Below are positions 15,868 to 23,958 of a stretch of 48,178 nt of DNA, piece after piece. The notes beneath the pieces were generated by a model. That model had not been told where the DNA came from. It worked only from the letters and a program-made list of their open reading frames with translations, and searched no databases. Position 1 is the first letter of the stretch; every line of letters starts with the position of its first letter. The translations under genes were made by a program, and so were the position numbers. The stretch lies in the NCBI GenBank assembly GCA_964396385.1, contig CAYNFH010000020.1, positions 1-48,178 of the forward strand. The letters are read 5' to 3'. The stretch comes from CAYNFH01 sp964396385 (lineage in GTDB: Bacteria; Armatimonadota; Chthonomonadetes; Chthonomonadales; CAJBBX01).

Positions 15868-17118
15868 ATGACCGACTCTCTGGAAAACCTACGGCAGATC
15901 GTTCTCCGGCACCGCGCTTACCGGGCGCGGACACTGAACCTGATTGCCTCCGAGAATGTGATGAGTCCCGCCGTGGAAGGCATGTTCCTCACGGAACTGT
16001 CCCACCGCTATGGCGACTACCTGGGGACGGACCCGCGCGACCGCAAGTACACGGGCAACCGCTATCTGGCGGATCTGGATGCCGGCGTACAGGAGGCGCT
16101 CCGGACGCTGTTTGGCTGTCGCTTCGCGGACGCACGGCCGATCTCGGGTCATGTGGCGGGGGTGGCCGCGATCCTGGCCCTGTGCAAGCCTGGCGACACC
16201 GTTTTAGAGATGGATGCGGCTGGCGGAGGCCACCGGCTGGCCGAAAAGCTCTCCGTGGCGCCGCTCTGCCCGTTGCGGGTGCTTCCCGTGCCTATCGATG
16301 CTGGTACATACAACGTGGACGTGGCTGCGTCGGTCCACGTGATAGAGCGCGAGCGACCGCGGCTGGTGATCCTCGGCTCCTCGCTCATGCTGTTTCCCCA
16401 TCCCGTGGCGCCGCTGGCGGAGGTGGTCCATGCGGCAGGCGGCTATCTGCTGTTTGATGCATCGCACGTGCTGGGGCTCATCGCGGGCGGCGCCTATCCC
16501 CACCCCCTCACCGAGGGCGCGGACCTGATCTCGTCCTCCACGCACAAGACCTTCGCGGGCCCCCAGGGCGGGCTCATCCTCGGCAACGACCTGGCTCTCT
16601 GCGAGCGGGTCGCTGCAGGTATCTATCCCGCGCTGGTCACGAACCACCACCTGCACCGGCTGCCCGCACTCTGGACCGTGTGCGAAGAGTGGCGGACATT
16701 CGGGCGCGACCACTCGCGGGCGGTAATATCCAACGCGCGGGCGCTCGCGGCGGCCCTTTCCGAGCGCGGCCTCTCTGTCGTGGGCGAGGAAGCCGGCTTC
16801 ACGACCACCCATACCGTCCTTATCGCCGAGGCCGATTCACCGGCTGCGGCGACGCGGCTGGAAATCGCCGGCATTCTGGTGACGCCGGTCAAGCTGCCCT
16901 CCGAGCTCGGCGGCGCGTGCCTGCGTCTGGGGGTACAGGAGGTCACACGTTTAGGCATGATGCCGGCGGACGCCGCGCAGATCGCGGAACTCATCCACGC
17001 AGCGATGCGCGCCACCCGGCCTGCTAAGGAGATCGCCTGTCTGGTGGAGGAGGTCGTGGAGCCCTGGAAGGAATGCCGGTTTACGTGGGAGAAGGGCGAC
17101 AGGCCGTGCGCATTCTGA
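15868..17118 (+). CDS. serine-hydroxymethyltransferase-like PLP enzyme (aldolase type)
   Basis: 416 residues. LNLIASENVMSPAV, ELSHRYGDYLGTDPRDRKYTGN and DLISSSTHKTFAGPQGG, with Schiff-base Lys227, place it in the GlyA/SHMT fold. It departs from bona fide GlyA: the AGGGHRLAEKLS region replaces the usual GGHLTHG motif, and the C-terminus has an extra tail (CLVEEVVEPWKECRFTW). It is therefore probably not the housekeeping folate enzyme but a relative that cleaves or forms a beta-hydroxy amino acid or a related compound. ATG at 15868 lies 15 bases after the RraA-like gene with only a weak GAAAG ahead. It overlaps the kinase gene. Confidence 0.88.
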   Translation: MTDSLENLRQIVLRHRAYRARTLNLIASENVMSPAVEGMFLTELSHRYGDYLGTDPRDRKYTGNRYLADLDAGVQEALRTLFGCRFADARPISGHVAGVAAILALCKPGDTVLEMDAAGGGHRLAEKLSVAPLCPLRVLPVPIDAGTYNVDVAASVHVIERERPRLVILGSSLMLFPHPVAPLAEVVHAAGGYLLFDASHVLGLIAGGAYPHPLTEGADLISSSTHKTFAGPQGGLILGNDLALCERVAAGIYPALVTNHHLHRLPALWTVCEEWRTFGRDHSRAVISNARALAAALSERGLSVVGEEAGFTTTHTVLIAEADSPAAATRLEIAGILVTPVKLPSELGGACLRLGVQEVTRLGMMPADAAQIAELIHAAMRATRPAKEIACLVEEVVEPWKECRFTWEKGDRPCAF

Positions 17119-18599
17119 CGCTGGATCTGGGCACGGGCGCGCTGAAGGCGTGTCTCTGGAAAGAGGCGCGGCTCGTCGCCTGCCGGACGGCTGCGCTGAC
17201 CACGCGGCTGCAGGGAGAAATTGCGGAGCAGGACCCGCGGGACTGGTGGGAGCAGACCGTCCGCCTGGTAGGAGAGCTCCTCGCCGCACATCCAGACTAT
17301 GCCGATGTGGACTGCATCGGCGTGACCGGCCACATGCACGCGCTCGTGCCGACCGATGCAGGGGGCGAGCCCCTCGCAGCAGCCGCCGTCGTGCCGGACC
17401 GCCGCGCCCGCGCGGCATGCCGGGACCTGGATGACGAGTTTGGAGCGTCCCGGATCCTGCGTTGGACCGGCGGCCGCCTGCATGCGACGACCGCTCTGGC
17501 GAAGGCGAGACACTTTGCCCGGGCGGAAGACCGAGCATGGACAGAGGCGCGATGGCTCCTGCCGCCTAAAGACCATCTGCGCATGCGGCTGACGGGAGAG
17601 GCGGCCTCCGACCCCATAGACGCCGCGGGCACCATGCTGTGGGACATTCAGCAGGGCCGGTGGCACGAGGGACTGGCGGAGTTTGCGGGCTGCCGGCTTT
17701 CGCAGCTCCCGCCTGTACTCGCCACCGTGTCACTGGCGGGACGGCTCCGACCCGAGGCCGCCAGCGTGCTGGGCCTCCGCGCCGGTACGCCTGTGGCAAC
17801 CGGCGGCGGCGACGACATTGAGGTTTTCGGTGCCGGCGTCATGCGGCCGGGAGACCTCTTTGAGCATCTGGGCACCACCGGATCCATCTATGTGGCGACG
17901 GACGGGCCCATCATTGACCCGGCGGCGCGGGTGGAAACCTATCCCGACGTCCTGCCGGGCCGGTGGCTCATGGGCGGATCCACCAGCGCCGCCGGTCTGG
18001 CCCAGCGCTGGATTCTGGCGCTCACTGGCCAGGAGAACGACTGGGCGGAGGCGGACGCGCTCTACCAGCGGATGGCGGCGGAGTCGCGGCCATCCGAGGT
18101 CACGTTTCTGCCCTACCTGGCCGGCGAGCGTGCGCCGCTGTGGGACATAGACCGCGCTGGCGCCCTGTTGGGCCTGCGCGCCCACCATACTGCCAAGGAC
18201 GCCATCCAAGCCGTCGTGGAGGGGGTCCTGTTCTCGCTTCGCTCCGTCCTGCAGGTACTGGACGAGTTGGGCGTGGCGACGGCCGAAGGCAAGGTCCACA
18301 CGGCAGGTCCGTTTGGCGACGGCGAGGTGTTGGGGCAGGTCCGCGCCAACGTGTACTGCCGCGAGGTGGTGCGGCTCGGAGACGGGGAGGCAGGCACGAG
18401 CCTCGCGGCTATGGCGCTTGCGTCCTGTGCCGTGACCGGCGAGGACCCCTATGAAATGATGAGCCGCCTGCTCATTCCCCGATGGAGCTACCGGCCGCGA
18501 GACGAGGCCTGCAAGGCCTATGACGTGGCCTACCGGCGCTACCTGCGCGCCATGGACCTGCTCTGCGAGTTCGACCAGGAAGAGAGAGCCGAGCCATGA
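17106..18599 (+). CDS. FGGY-family carbohydrate kinase
   Basis: 497 residues from GTG 17106, with GGAGAAGGG upstream; an ATG at 17073 would add 11 residues ahead of the first strand. RILTLDLGTGALKACLW is the phosphate-1 motif, IGVTGHMHALVPTD and VPDRRARAACR are substrate-domain motifs, and EHLGTTGSIYVATD and FLPYLAGERAPLWDIDRAG are FGGY signatures. It phosphorylates a sugar, polyol or similar hydroxyl compound with ATP in the cytoplasm. Closest in general shape to xylulokinases, but the substrate cannot be read off. It overlaps both neighbours (13 bases with the SHMT-like gene, ATGA with the dehydrogenase). Confidence 0.9.
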   Translation: MRILTLDLGTGALKACLWKEARLVACRTAALTTRLQGEIAEQDPRDWWEQTVRLVGELLAAHPDYADVDCIGVTGHMHALVPTDAGGEPLAAAAVVPDRRARAACRDLDDEFGASRILRWTGGRLHATTALAKARHFARAEDRAWTEARWLLPPKDHLRMRLTGEAASDPIDAAGTMLWDIQQGRWHEGLAEFAGCRLSQLPPVLATVSLAGRLRPEAASVLGLRAGTPVATGGGDDIEVFGAGVMRPGDLFEHLGTTGSIYVATDGPIIDPAARVETYPDVLPGRWLMGGSTSAAGLAQRWILALTGQENDWAEADALYQRMAAESRPSEVTFLPYLAGERAPLWDIDRAGALLGLRAHHTAKDAIQAVVEGVLFSLRSVLQVLDELGVATAEGKVHTAGPFGDGEVLGQVRANVYCREVVRLGDGEAGTSLAAMALASCAVTGEDPYEMMSRLLIPRWSYRPRDEACKAYDVAYRRYLRAMDLLCEFDQEERAEP

Positions 18600-19603
18600 A
18601 GGTTGGTCTGGGGTTTATAGGCGCGGGCAATCACGCCCGCCATCACATGAAGGAGTTTTCCCATCTCCTGAACGCCCGCCTGGTGGGTGTATACGATGTC
18701 GATATCGCCCGTGCGGAGCAGGCTGCCGGTGACTATCCAGGAATGGGCGTCACACGGAGTGTCGCCGACCTCCTGTCTGACCCGGATGTCCAGGCCGTGG
18801 TTATTGCGACTCCGGCGGAGACGCACCGCGAACTGGCTATCGCGGCGCTGGAGGCCGGGCGAGACGTGCTTCTGGAGAAGCCGATGGCGCACACTCCGGA
18901 GGACGCGCTGGCGATCGTCCAGTGCGCCGAGGCACATCCAGATCGCATGCTGCTCGTGGGCCACTGCGAGCGATTCAACCGGGCCTATATGGACGCGAAG
19001 AAAGCGGTGGAGGAGGGCGACGTCGGCACTCCGCGCTTCATATCCGCGACCCGCATCACGCCGATGAAGCTCAGCAACCCGGAATGGAAGTTGGGCGCGC
19101 TGGACACGGCGGTCCACGATATCGACATTATCCTCTGGCTCATGGGCCAGCGCCCCACCTCCGTGACGGCGCAGGGCGTGACGGTGGACCGCGGCCTGTC
19201 TATTCCAGACCACGTGACGTACCAGATCCGGTTTGACGGGGGCGGCCTCGCGGACGGACACATCGGCTGGATACCGTTCAGCGGGGGGTATCCGCTGCCA
19301 AGCAACGCGCACCCGCGCCTCTTTCTCGCGGGCACAGGCGGGATTATCAGCCTGGACCTGTGGAAGCGACCGGTCGCCGTCCACTCGCACGAGACGGGCG
19401 CCTACTTCTGGCCGGACGATGTCCTGGTGGGATACGCAGACTACTTTACGGAGGTGACGGCGCAGAACTATACGTTCTTGAACTGCGTGCTGAACCGCAT
19501 TGCGCCTCCCATCATGCCGCGGGAGGCATACGACGCTCAGCGGGTGGCGCACGCCGCGCACGTGTCCCTGGGCCAGGGCGGATCGCCCGTTGCACTCGAC
19601 TGA
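18596..19603 (+). CDS. Gfo/Idh/MocA-family NAD(P)-dependent oxidoreductase
   Basis: 335 residues, start overlapping the kinase stop (ATGA). GLGFIGAGNHARHHMKEF is the Rossmann dinucleotide motif, ATPAETHRELAIAALEAG follows, and the catalytic Glu94-Lys95-Pro96 occurs in LLEKPMAH. The C-terminal alpha/beta domain has GALDTAVHDIDIILWLMG with the usual His/Asp pair. The family oxidises or reduces hydroxyl or keto groups on sugars, inositols and related compounds using NAD(P). Its place between kinase and creatininase suggests one redox step of the operon pathway. Confidence 0.92.
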   Translation: MKVGLGFIGAGNHARHHMKEFSHLLNARLVGVYDVDIARAEQAAGDYPGMGVTRSVADLLSDPDVQAVVIATPAETHRELAIAALEAGRDVLLEKPMAHTPEDALAIVQCAEAHPDRMLLVGHCERFNRAYMDAKKAVEEGDVGTPRFISATRITPMKLSNPEWKLGALDTAVHDIDIILWLMGQRPTSVTAQGVTVDRGLSIPDHVTYQIRFDGGGLADGHIGWIPFSGGYPLPSNAHPRLFLAGTGGIISLDLWKRPVAVHSHETGAYFWPDDVLVGYADYFTEVTAQNYTFLNCVLNRIAPPIMPREAYDAQRVAHAAHVSLGQGGSPVALD

Positions 19604-19622
19604 TGCAGAAGGGGTATGGAAA

Positions 19623-20498
19623 GTGAGCGAAGGGAGAGACAGCACACAGCGCAAGGCGCTGCTGGAGACGATGACCTGGCCGGAGGCCCGCCGGGCCGCC
19701 GAGGACGGGGGCCGGGTCGTGCTGCTGCCGGTGGGAGCCATCGAGCAGCACGGACCGCACCTGCCGGTAGACGTGGACAACCGAATCGTCACCTGGCTCT
19801 GCGCTGAGGCGGCCCGGCGGCGTCCGGACCTCATCCTGAGCGTGCCGCCCATCCACTACGGCTTCAACGAGCACAATATGGGCTTTCCCGGCACCGTTTC
19901 CGTGGAGGTCCAGCACTTTATCGACTACGTCTATGACATCTGCCGCAGCTTCGTCCGTCAGGGACATACGCGCATCGTCCTGATCAACGGGCATGGCTCC
20001 AACAGCATGCCCTGCGCGCTGGTGGCACGCCAGGTTGTCAACCACAGTGAGGACGCACTCGCCGCCGCCATCAACCACTGGAACCTGGCGCGGGATCTGG
20101 CTGCGCGCGTCCGTGAGACGCCTGTAGGCGGCATGGCGCACGCCTGCGAGTACGAGACCTCCTGGTACCTCTTCCTGGACCCCACACTGGTGGAGATGGA
20201 CCGGGCGGCGGTGGACATGGTGTGCCACCGCTCGAAGCACGTGTGGGTGGACCTGATGGCCGGTGACGGGCCTGTCGCTCTGATCGACGATTGGTCACGG
20301 CTGTCCAATGGCTCTGGCGTGGAGGGTGACCCGCGGACGGCGTCCGCGGAAAAGGGCCGGCAGTATGCAGAAGAGGAGGTCCGGAACCTGATCGACTTCT
20401 GCGAAGAGTTCCGGGCGATGCCCGTCTCCCCGCGCCGCGACTACACGGCCCGTGGGCATGACGCCAATCCGTACTATGAACGACAGTCTCTTCGATAG
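19623..20498 (+). CDS. creatininase-family amidohydrolase
   Basis: 291 residues from GTG 19623, with AAGGGG eight bases upstream. VGAIEQHGPHLPVDVDN carries metal ligands Glu41, His43 and Asp52. RIVLINGHGSNSM and AHACEYETSWYLFLDP provide the further His/Glu ligands of the creatininase fold. Family members hydrolyse cyclic or linear amide (lactam or formamide) bonds with two divalent metals. The presence of an amide hydrolase and, immediately downstream, an AstE/aspartoacylase-like deacylase suggests that the substrate carries an amide-linked group. Confidence 0.9.
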   Translation: MSEGRDSTQRKALLETMTWPEARRAAEDGGRVVLLPVGAIEQHGPHLPVDVDNRIVTWLCAEAARRRPDLILSVPPIHYGFNEHNMGFPGTVSVEVQHFIDYVYDICRSFVRQGHTRIVLINGHGSNSMPCALVARQVVNHSEDALAAAINHWNLARDLAARVRETPVGGMAHACEYETSWYLFLDPTLVEMDRAAVDMVCHRSKHVWVDLMAGDGPVALIDDWSRLSNGSGVEGDPRTASAEKGRQYAEEEVRNLIDFCEEFRAMPVSPRRDYTARGHDANPYYERQSLR

Positions 20499-21420
20499 CG
20501 TATCGCCGGGAGAGAGCTGGCGCGGGGCCTGGGACTCCGGGGTGCCCGGAGCGCCGGAGCTGCCCGCAAACATCGTCCGGGGCGCCCGCACGGGACCGCG
20601 GCTCCTCCTCACGGGCGCCGTGCACGGAGATGAATACGAAGGGCCGGCGGCCATCCACGCGCTCTTCGGCCGGCTGGACGCGTCCCGGTTAGCTGGCACC
20701 GTCATAGGCCTCCCCATCGTCAACGTCGCCGCCTGGCAGGCCCGGTCCCGAGTCTCTCCGGCGGACGGCGGGGACCTCAACCGGAGCTTCCCGGGCCGTT
20801 CATCCAATGACGCGGGATACTCGCTGCGGCTGGCGGAAGCCGTGTTCGAAGGCTGCATCCAGCACTGCGACGCCCTGATCGACCTTCACAGCGGGGGAGC
20901 GGCGCTCGTGCATCTTCCGCTCATCGGCTGGTACAGGAGCTCGGGGGATGAGGCGGAGCGGATCGCACGCCGGTTCGGTCAGCCGTTTTATCCCTGGGTC
21001 CTGCCTGACACCCCGGGGGTGCTCTCCTACGAAGCGCAGCGAGCCGGGAAGGTGGCGCTCGGGGCGGAGTGGGGCGGAGGGGCACGGCTGGACCCCGAGG
21101 GAGCGGACGCCTACCTTGCCGGTCTCTGCCGCGCGATGGTCCTGCTCGACATGGTCAGCCCGGCCTTCGCCCATGCGGTGCCGGAGCCGGATCCCCGCCG
21201 GGCCATCGCCGGGGACTATCAGAAAACGGAGGTAGGCGGCCTGTTCGCCTGCGGAGTGCGTCTGGGCGAGGAGATTGCCGGAGGCGCGCCGATCGGCAGC
21301 CTCATGGACCTCCTCGACGGCCGTACGACGGTGGTGCGGGCTACCCGGGGCGGAACGGTGGCGGGTCTGCCTCACATCTCCCTCCTGCGTTCCGGCGACC
21401 GCGTGGCCTACATTGGGTAG
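20458..21420 (+). CDS. succinylglutamate desuccinylase/aspartoacylase-like zinc deacylase (M14 fold)
   Basis: 320 residues from ATG 20458; GTG 20452 and ATG 20476 are alternatives and none has a good Shine-Dalgarno, so coupling with the creatininase gene (overlap of about 40 bases) is likely. LLLTGAVHGDEYEGPAAI carries the zinc ligands His and Glu (HxxE), GGDLNRSFPGR the substrate-binding Asn-Arg, and ALIDLHSGG the third zinc His. The C-terminal beta domain (TVVRATRGGTVAGLPH) is also family-like. Members remove acyl groups from N-acyl amino acids or cleave carboxypeptidase-like bonds in the cytoplasm. Confidence 0.9.
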   Translation: MTPIRTMNDSLFDSVSPGESWRGAWDSGVPGAPELPANIVRGARTGPRLLLTGAVHGDEYEGPAAIHALFGRLDASRLAGTVIGLPIVNVAAWQARSRVSPADGGDLNRSFPGRSSNDAGYSLRLAEAVFEGCIQHCDALIDLHSGGAALVHLPLIGWYRSSGDEAERIARRFGQPFYPWVLPDTPGVLSYEAQRAGKVALGAEWGGGARLDPEGADAYLAGLCRAMVLLDMVSPAFAHAVPEPDPRRAIAGDYQKTEVGGLFACGVRLGEEIAGGAPIGSLMDLLDGRTTVVRATRGGTVAGLPHISLLRSGDRVAYIG

Positions 21421-21447
21421 GCGGAGATCATTCTCCCGCAGGCGGCC

Positions 21448-23958
21448 ATGGTACCGGTAGTCTCCTCAGGTTTCGCTGCTGCTATCTGTCTGGTGCTCGG
21501 AATCATGTCTTTCGCCCTATCCTCTATATCCACCAGCCGCCTCCAGCCGGTCTCCCCGAGGGCGTGCATGCCGCATCCTGGGGACTACACATTCATGTGG
21601 TGGCCCTTCGGCTGGCGGGGCCGGTCTCCGGACGGACGCCAGGTCCTCTGTATCCGGACGGGACGGTACGGCCTTGCCCTGGACGTGGAACGAGCGCACC
21701 TGCTCCACTTCGGGCTTATTCGGAACCCCAGAACATATCTGGACGCGGTGGGCGAGGACAATGAGGCCGTATTTAGCCTGCCTGCCGCGGAGCTGCACCT
21801 GGAGGTGGTAACCGGCACCCAACACTACCGCTGCGTCCGGGCCGCGACGGACAAGCAGGACCTGCTCGACTATCCCATACGCATCATCGAGAGCGGCCGG
21901 TTCTTTCAACGCGTGGACATCCTCCAGCTCAACTTTGAGGAAGCCGGCGGCAGGAAGCTGGCAGCGACCGGCCGGCTGGAGATATGCGCCTGGCCTGATC
22001 GGGTGGGCTTCCTATTGGAATGCACGCCCCGGGAGAGCCTGCGGAACGCGCGCCTGCAGCTCCGGGTTAAAACGCCTGACGGTATGCGCCAGAGCCAGAG
22101 CGAGGATGCGCTCACCGGGGTGTGGCGGTCCGGGCAGACACGCTCGGCAGGTGTTTGGCTCACGACCGGTGAGGCGGCCGAGGAGACATCGCCAGCCGAA
22201 GCTTCTGTGCGCGCCCTGGACCCCAGGAGCCCCGCCACCCCTCTGGAGGTAACGTACGACCCGGTGCGTGGCTGGTACCGTGTCGCGCTCCCAACGGAAG
22301 ACTGGGACATGGAGGAGGACCTCGACCGCCTGGACCGGGTCGATCTGAGCCTGTCCAATCCCGTAAGCATGGACCGTGAGGTGCGCCTGCTGTTCGCGAA
22401 GGACGATCATTTCACGGGGATTACGGGTCTCACGCCCATGCTCCGGGACGGGGACGGCTACCCGACGGGGATCCCGGTCCAGATCTCCAAGAACTGGCAC
22501 CGCGCCTCAGGGCGGAAGCTCCTCTACCAGGGACCCTGGTTCCACGGTTTCACGGTCCTGCACCTGCCCGCGCACAGCGAGACCCGGCTGGAGCTCGGCA
22601 TCACCTATGCGCGTTGGGGTGGCGTCCCCGCGGCTTCGCACGCGCAACTCTGCCTGATCGGGTGGGGCACTAACCAGCTCTGGGAGGAGGCGGCCATAGG
22701 GAGCTTCGGCGAGTCCATCTGCTACGACCCGGATGTGAACCTGCAGCGGGCGATGATCGATGACGTGCGGCCCCTCATGGTGTGGAGGAAGGATGCGCGG
22801 CGGCAGAAGTGGAGCTGGACGAATAACGTGGGCGGAGGAGACTTCCTGGTCTACTTCGACTCGCGCGGCCAGAAGCAATACCTATCGAGGATGCGGACCG
22901 CCTACCGGGCGTACGGTCCAAACCTCACCGATGTGGTGTACTCCGGCCAGACCGCGGATGGCCATATCGCGGCGCGGATAGAGGTGTTGTCTCCGCGCTC
23001 GGACGATACCAACCGGGCGCTCCACCGATTCCGCTACGACGTCCTCAAGCCGACCCCCTTTAGGCGGCTCGCGTTCTATCAGGTCGGGGCAGATCACTAC
23101 AACGATCACCAGTTCCTGCAGATGGCCCGGGGGAATGCCGCCGGGCTGACGGAGGAGTGGCGCGTCCATCCGGGCGGCCAGCGCTACGACCGCACCGGAA
23201 TGCCCTGTCCGGGCGAGGCGCCATGGTTCTCCCTCCATCAGGCCATCAGCAAAGACCAGAAGGGCGGGGCGTGGGCCAATCGGGGGCTCGTGATCCGGTC
23301 CTGGAGTGCGCGGCTCGCCGGCAAGGAGGTGTCCATCCCTTATGCCTCCTGCTACGGCACCGATGACGGCGTTCCCAGCATGAACGTGGAGCTTTCCGCC
23401 CCGCCCGGCGTCACGGCGCTGCAGCCGGGCGACTTTGTGGAGGCGGAGGTAGAGCTGGCTGTGATGCCGATGACGGCGTCCGACTACTACGGCCCGAACG
23501 CCAACCTGCGCGCGGCGCTGGAGGCGCACGGAAACACCTGGCTACCCATCCTGCGGGAAGCGGCCAGCAACGACCTGGGGCTGAAGGCGCTCCGAGGCTC
23601 GGTGGTGCGGCGCAACCCGCCTGCCGTGGAGGCCGATGCCGCGGGTACTGCCGAGATCCAGATAACCGGCGGTCTCGCGTACGTGCCGGTCGTCTTCACC
23701 GGGCTGGACGACTACCGCGGGTACGCTTTGTACCGGCGCCGCGGGCGGCAAAGAGTTCGTGTGGACCAGACGGTGCACGGCAACGATTACTGGCAGGCAG
23801 ACTACGATGCGGTACGGAGGAAGTGGTCCCTTACATTCAATGTTCCGCTCGATACGCCCGCGGACCGGCGCGAGACTGTAGACCTGGAGCTCATCAGGAT
23901 CCCCACGGGCAAGAGCACCCAGCATGGCCGCCACCCCACCGGCGCCCTCCGGCCCTGA
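21448..23958 (+). CDS. large putative secreted protein of unknown function
   Basis: 836 residues, not recognised. From ATG 21448 the N-terminus has a hydrophobic stretch (GFAAAICLVLGIMSFALSS) that could be a signal peptide or anchor, though without a basic n-region. An alternative ATG at 21568 (residue 41, with GAGGG five bases before it) would give a cytoplasmic start, PHPGDYTFMWWPFGWRG. The rest is rich in beta-strand-like patterns and aromatic residues, for example GPWFHGFTVLHLPAHSETRL, VGADHYNDHQFLQMARG and GVTALQPGDFVEAEVELAVM. It suggests a multi-domain beta-sandwich protein such as a glycan-processing or polysaccharide-lyase-like enzyme. It overlaps the membrane-protein gene downstream by 35 bases and belongs to the operon. 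Confidence 0.7.
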   Translation: MVPVVSSGFAAAICLVLGIMSFALSSISTSRLQPVSPRACMPHPGDYTFMWWPFGWRGRSPDGRQVLCIRTGRYGLALDVERAHLLHFGLIRNPRTYLDAVGEDNEAVFSLPAAELHLEVVTGTQHYRCVRAATDKQDLLDYPIRIIESGRFFQRVDILQLNFEEAGGRKLAATGRLEICAWPDRVGFLLECTPRESLRNARLQLRVKTPDGMRQSQSEDALTGVWRSGQTRSAGVWLTTGEAAEETSPAEASVRALDPRSPATPLEVTYDPVRGWYRVALPTEDWDMEEDLDRLDRVDLSLSNPVSMDREVRLLFAKDDHFTGITGLTPMLRDGDGYPTGIPVQISKNWHRASGRKLLYQGPWFHGFTVLHLPAHSETRLELGITYARWGGVPAASHAQLCLIGWGTNQLWEEAAIGSFGESICYDPDVNLQRAMIDDVRPLMVWRKDARRQKWSWTNNVGGGDFLVYFDSRGQKQYLSRMRTAYRAYGPNLTDVVYSGQTADGHIAARIEVLSPRSDDTNRALHRFRYDVLKPTPFRRLAFYQVGADHYNDHQFLQMARGNAAGLTEEWRVHPGGQRYDRTGMPCPGEAPWFSLHQAISKDQKGGAWANRGLVIRSWSARLAGKEVSIPYASCYGTDDGVPSMNVELSAPPGVTALQPGDFVEAEVELAVMPMTASDYYGPNANLRAALEAHGNTWLPILREAASNDLGLKALRGSVVRRNPPAVEADAAGTAEIQITGGLAYVPVVFTGLDDYRGYALYRRRGRQRVRVDQTVHGNDYWQADYDAVRRKWSLTFNVPLDTPADRRETVDLELIRIPTGKSTQHGRHPTGALRP

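Noticed and set aside
15868..17118. housekeeping glyA
   Set aside because: The fold and Lys are SHMT-like, but changed motifs and the catabolic operon context make the folate enzyme unlikely.
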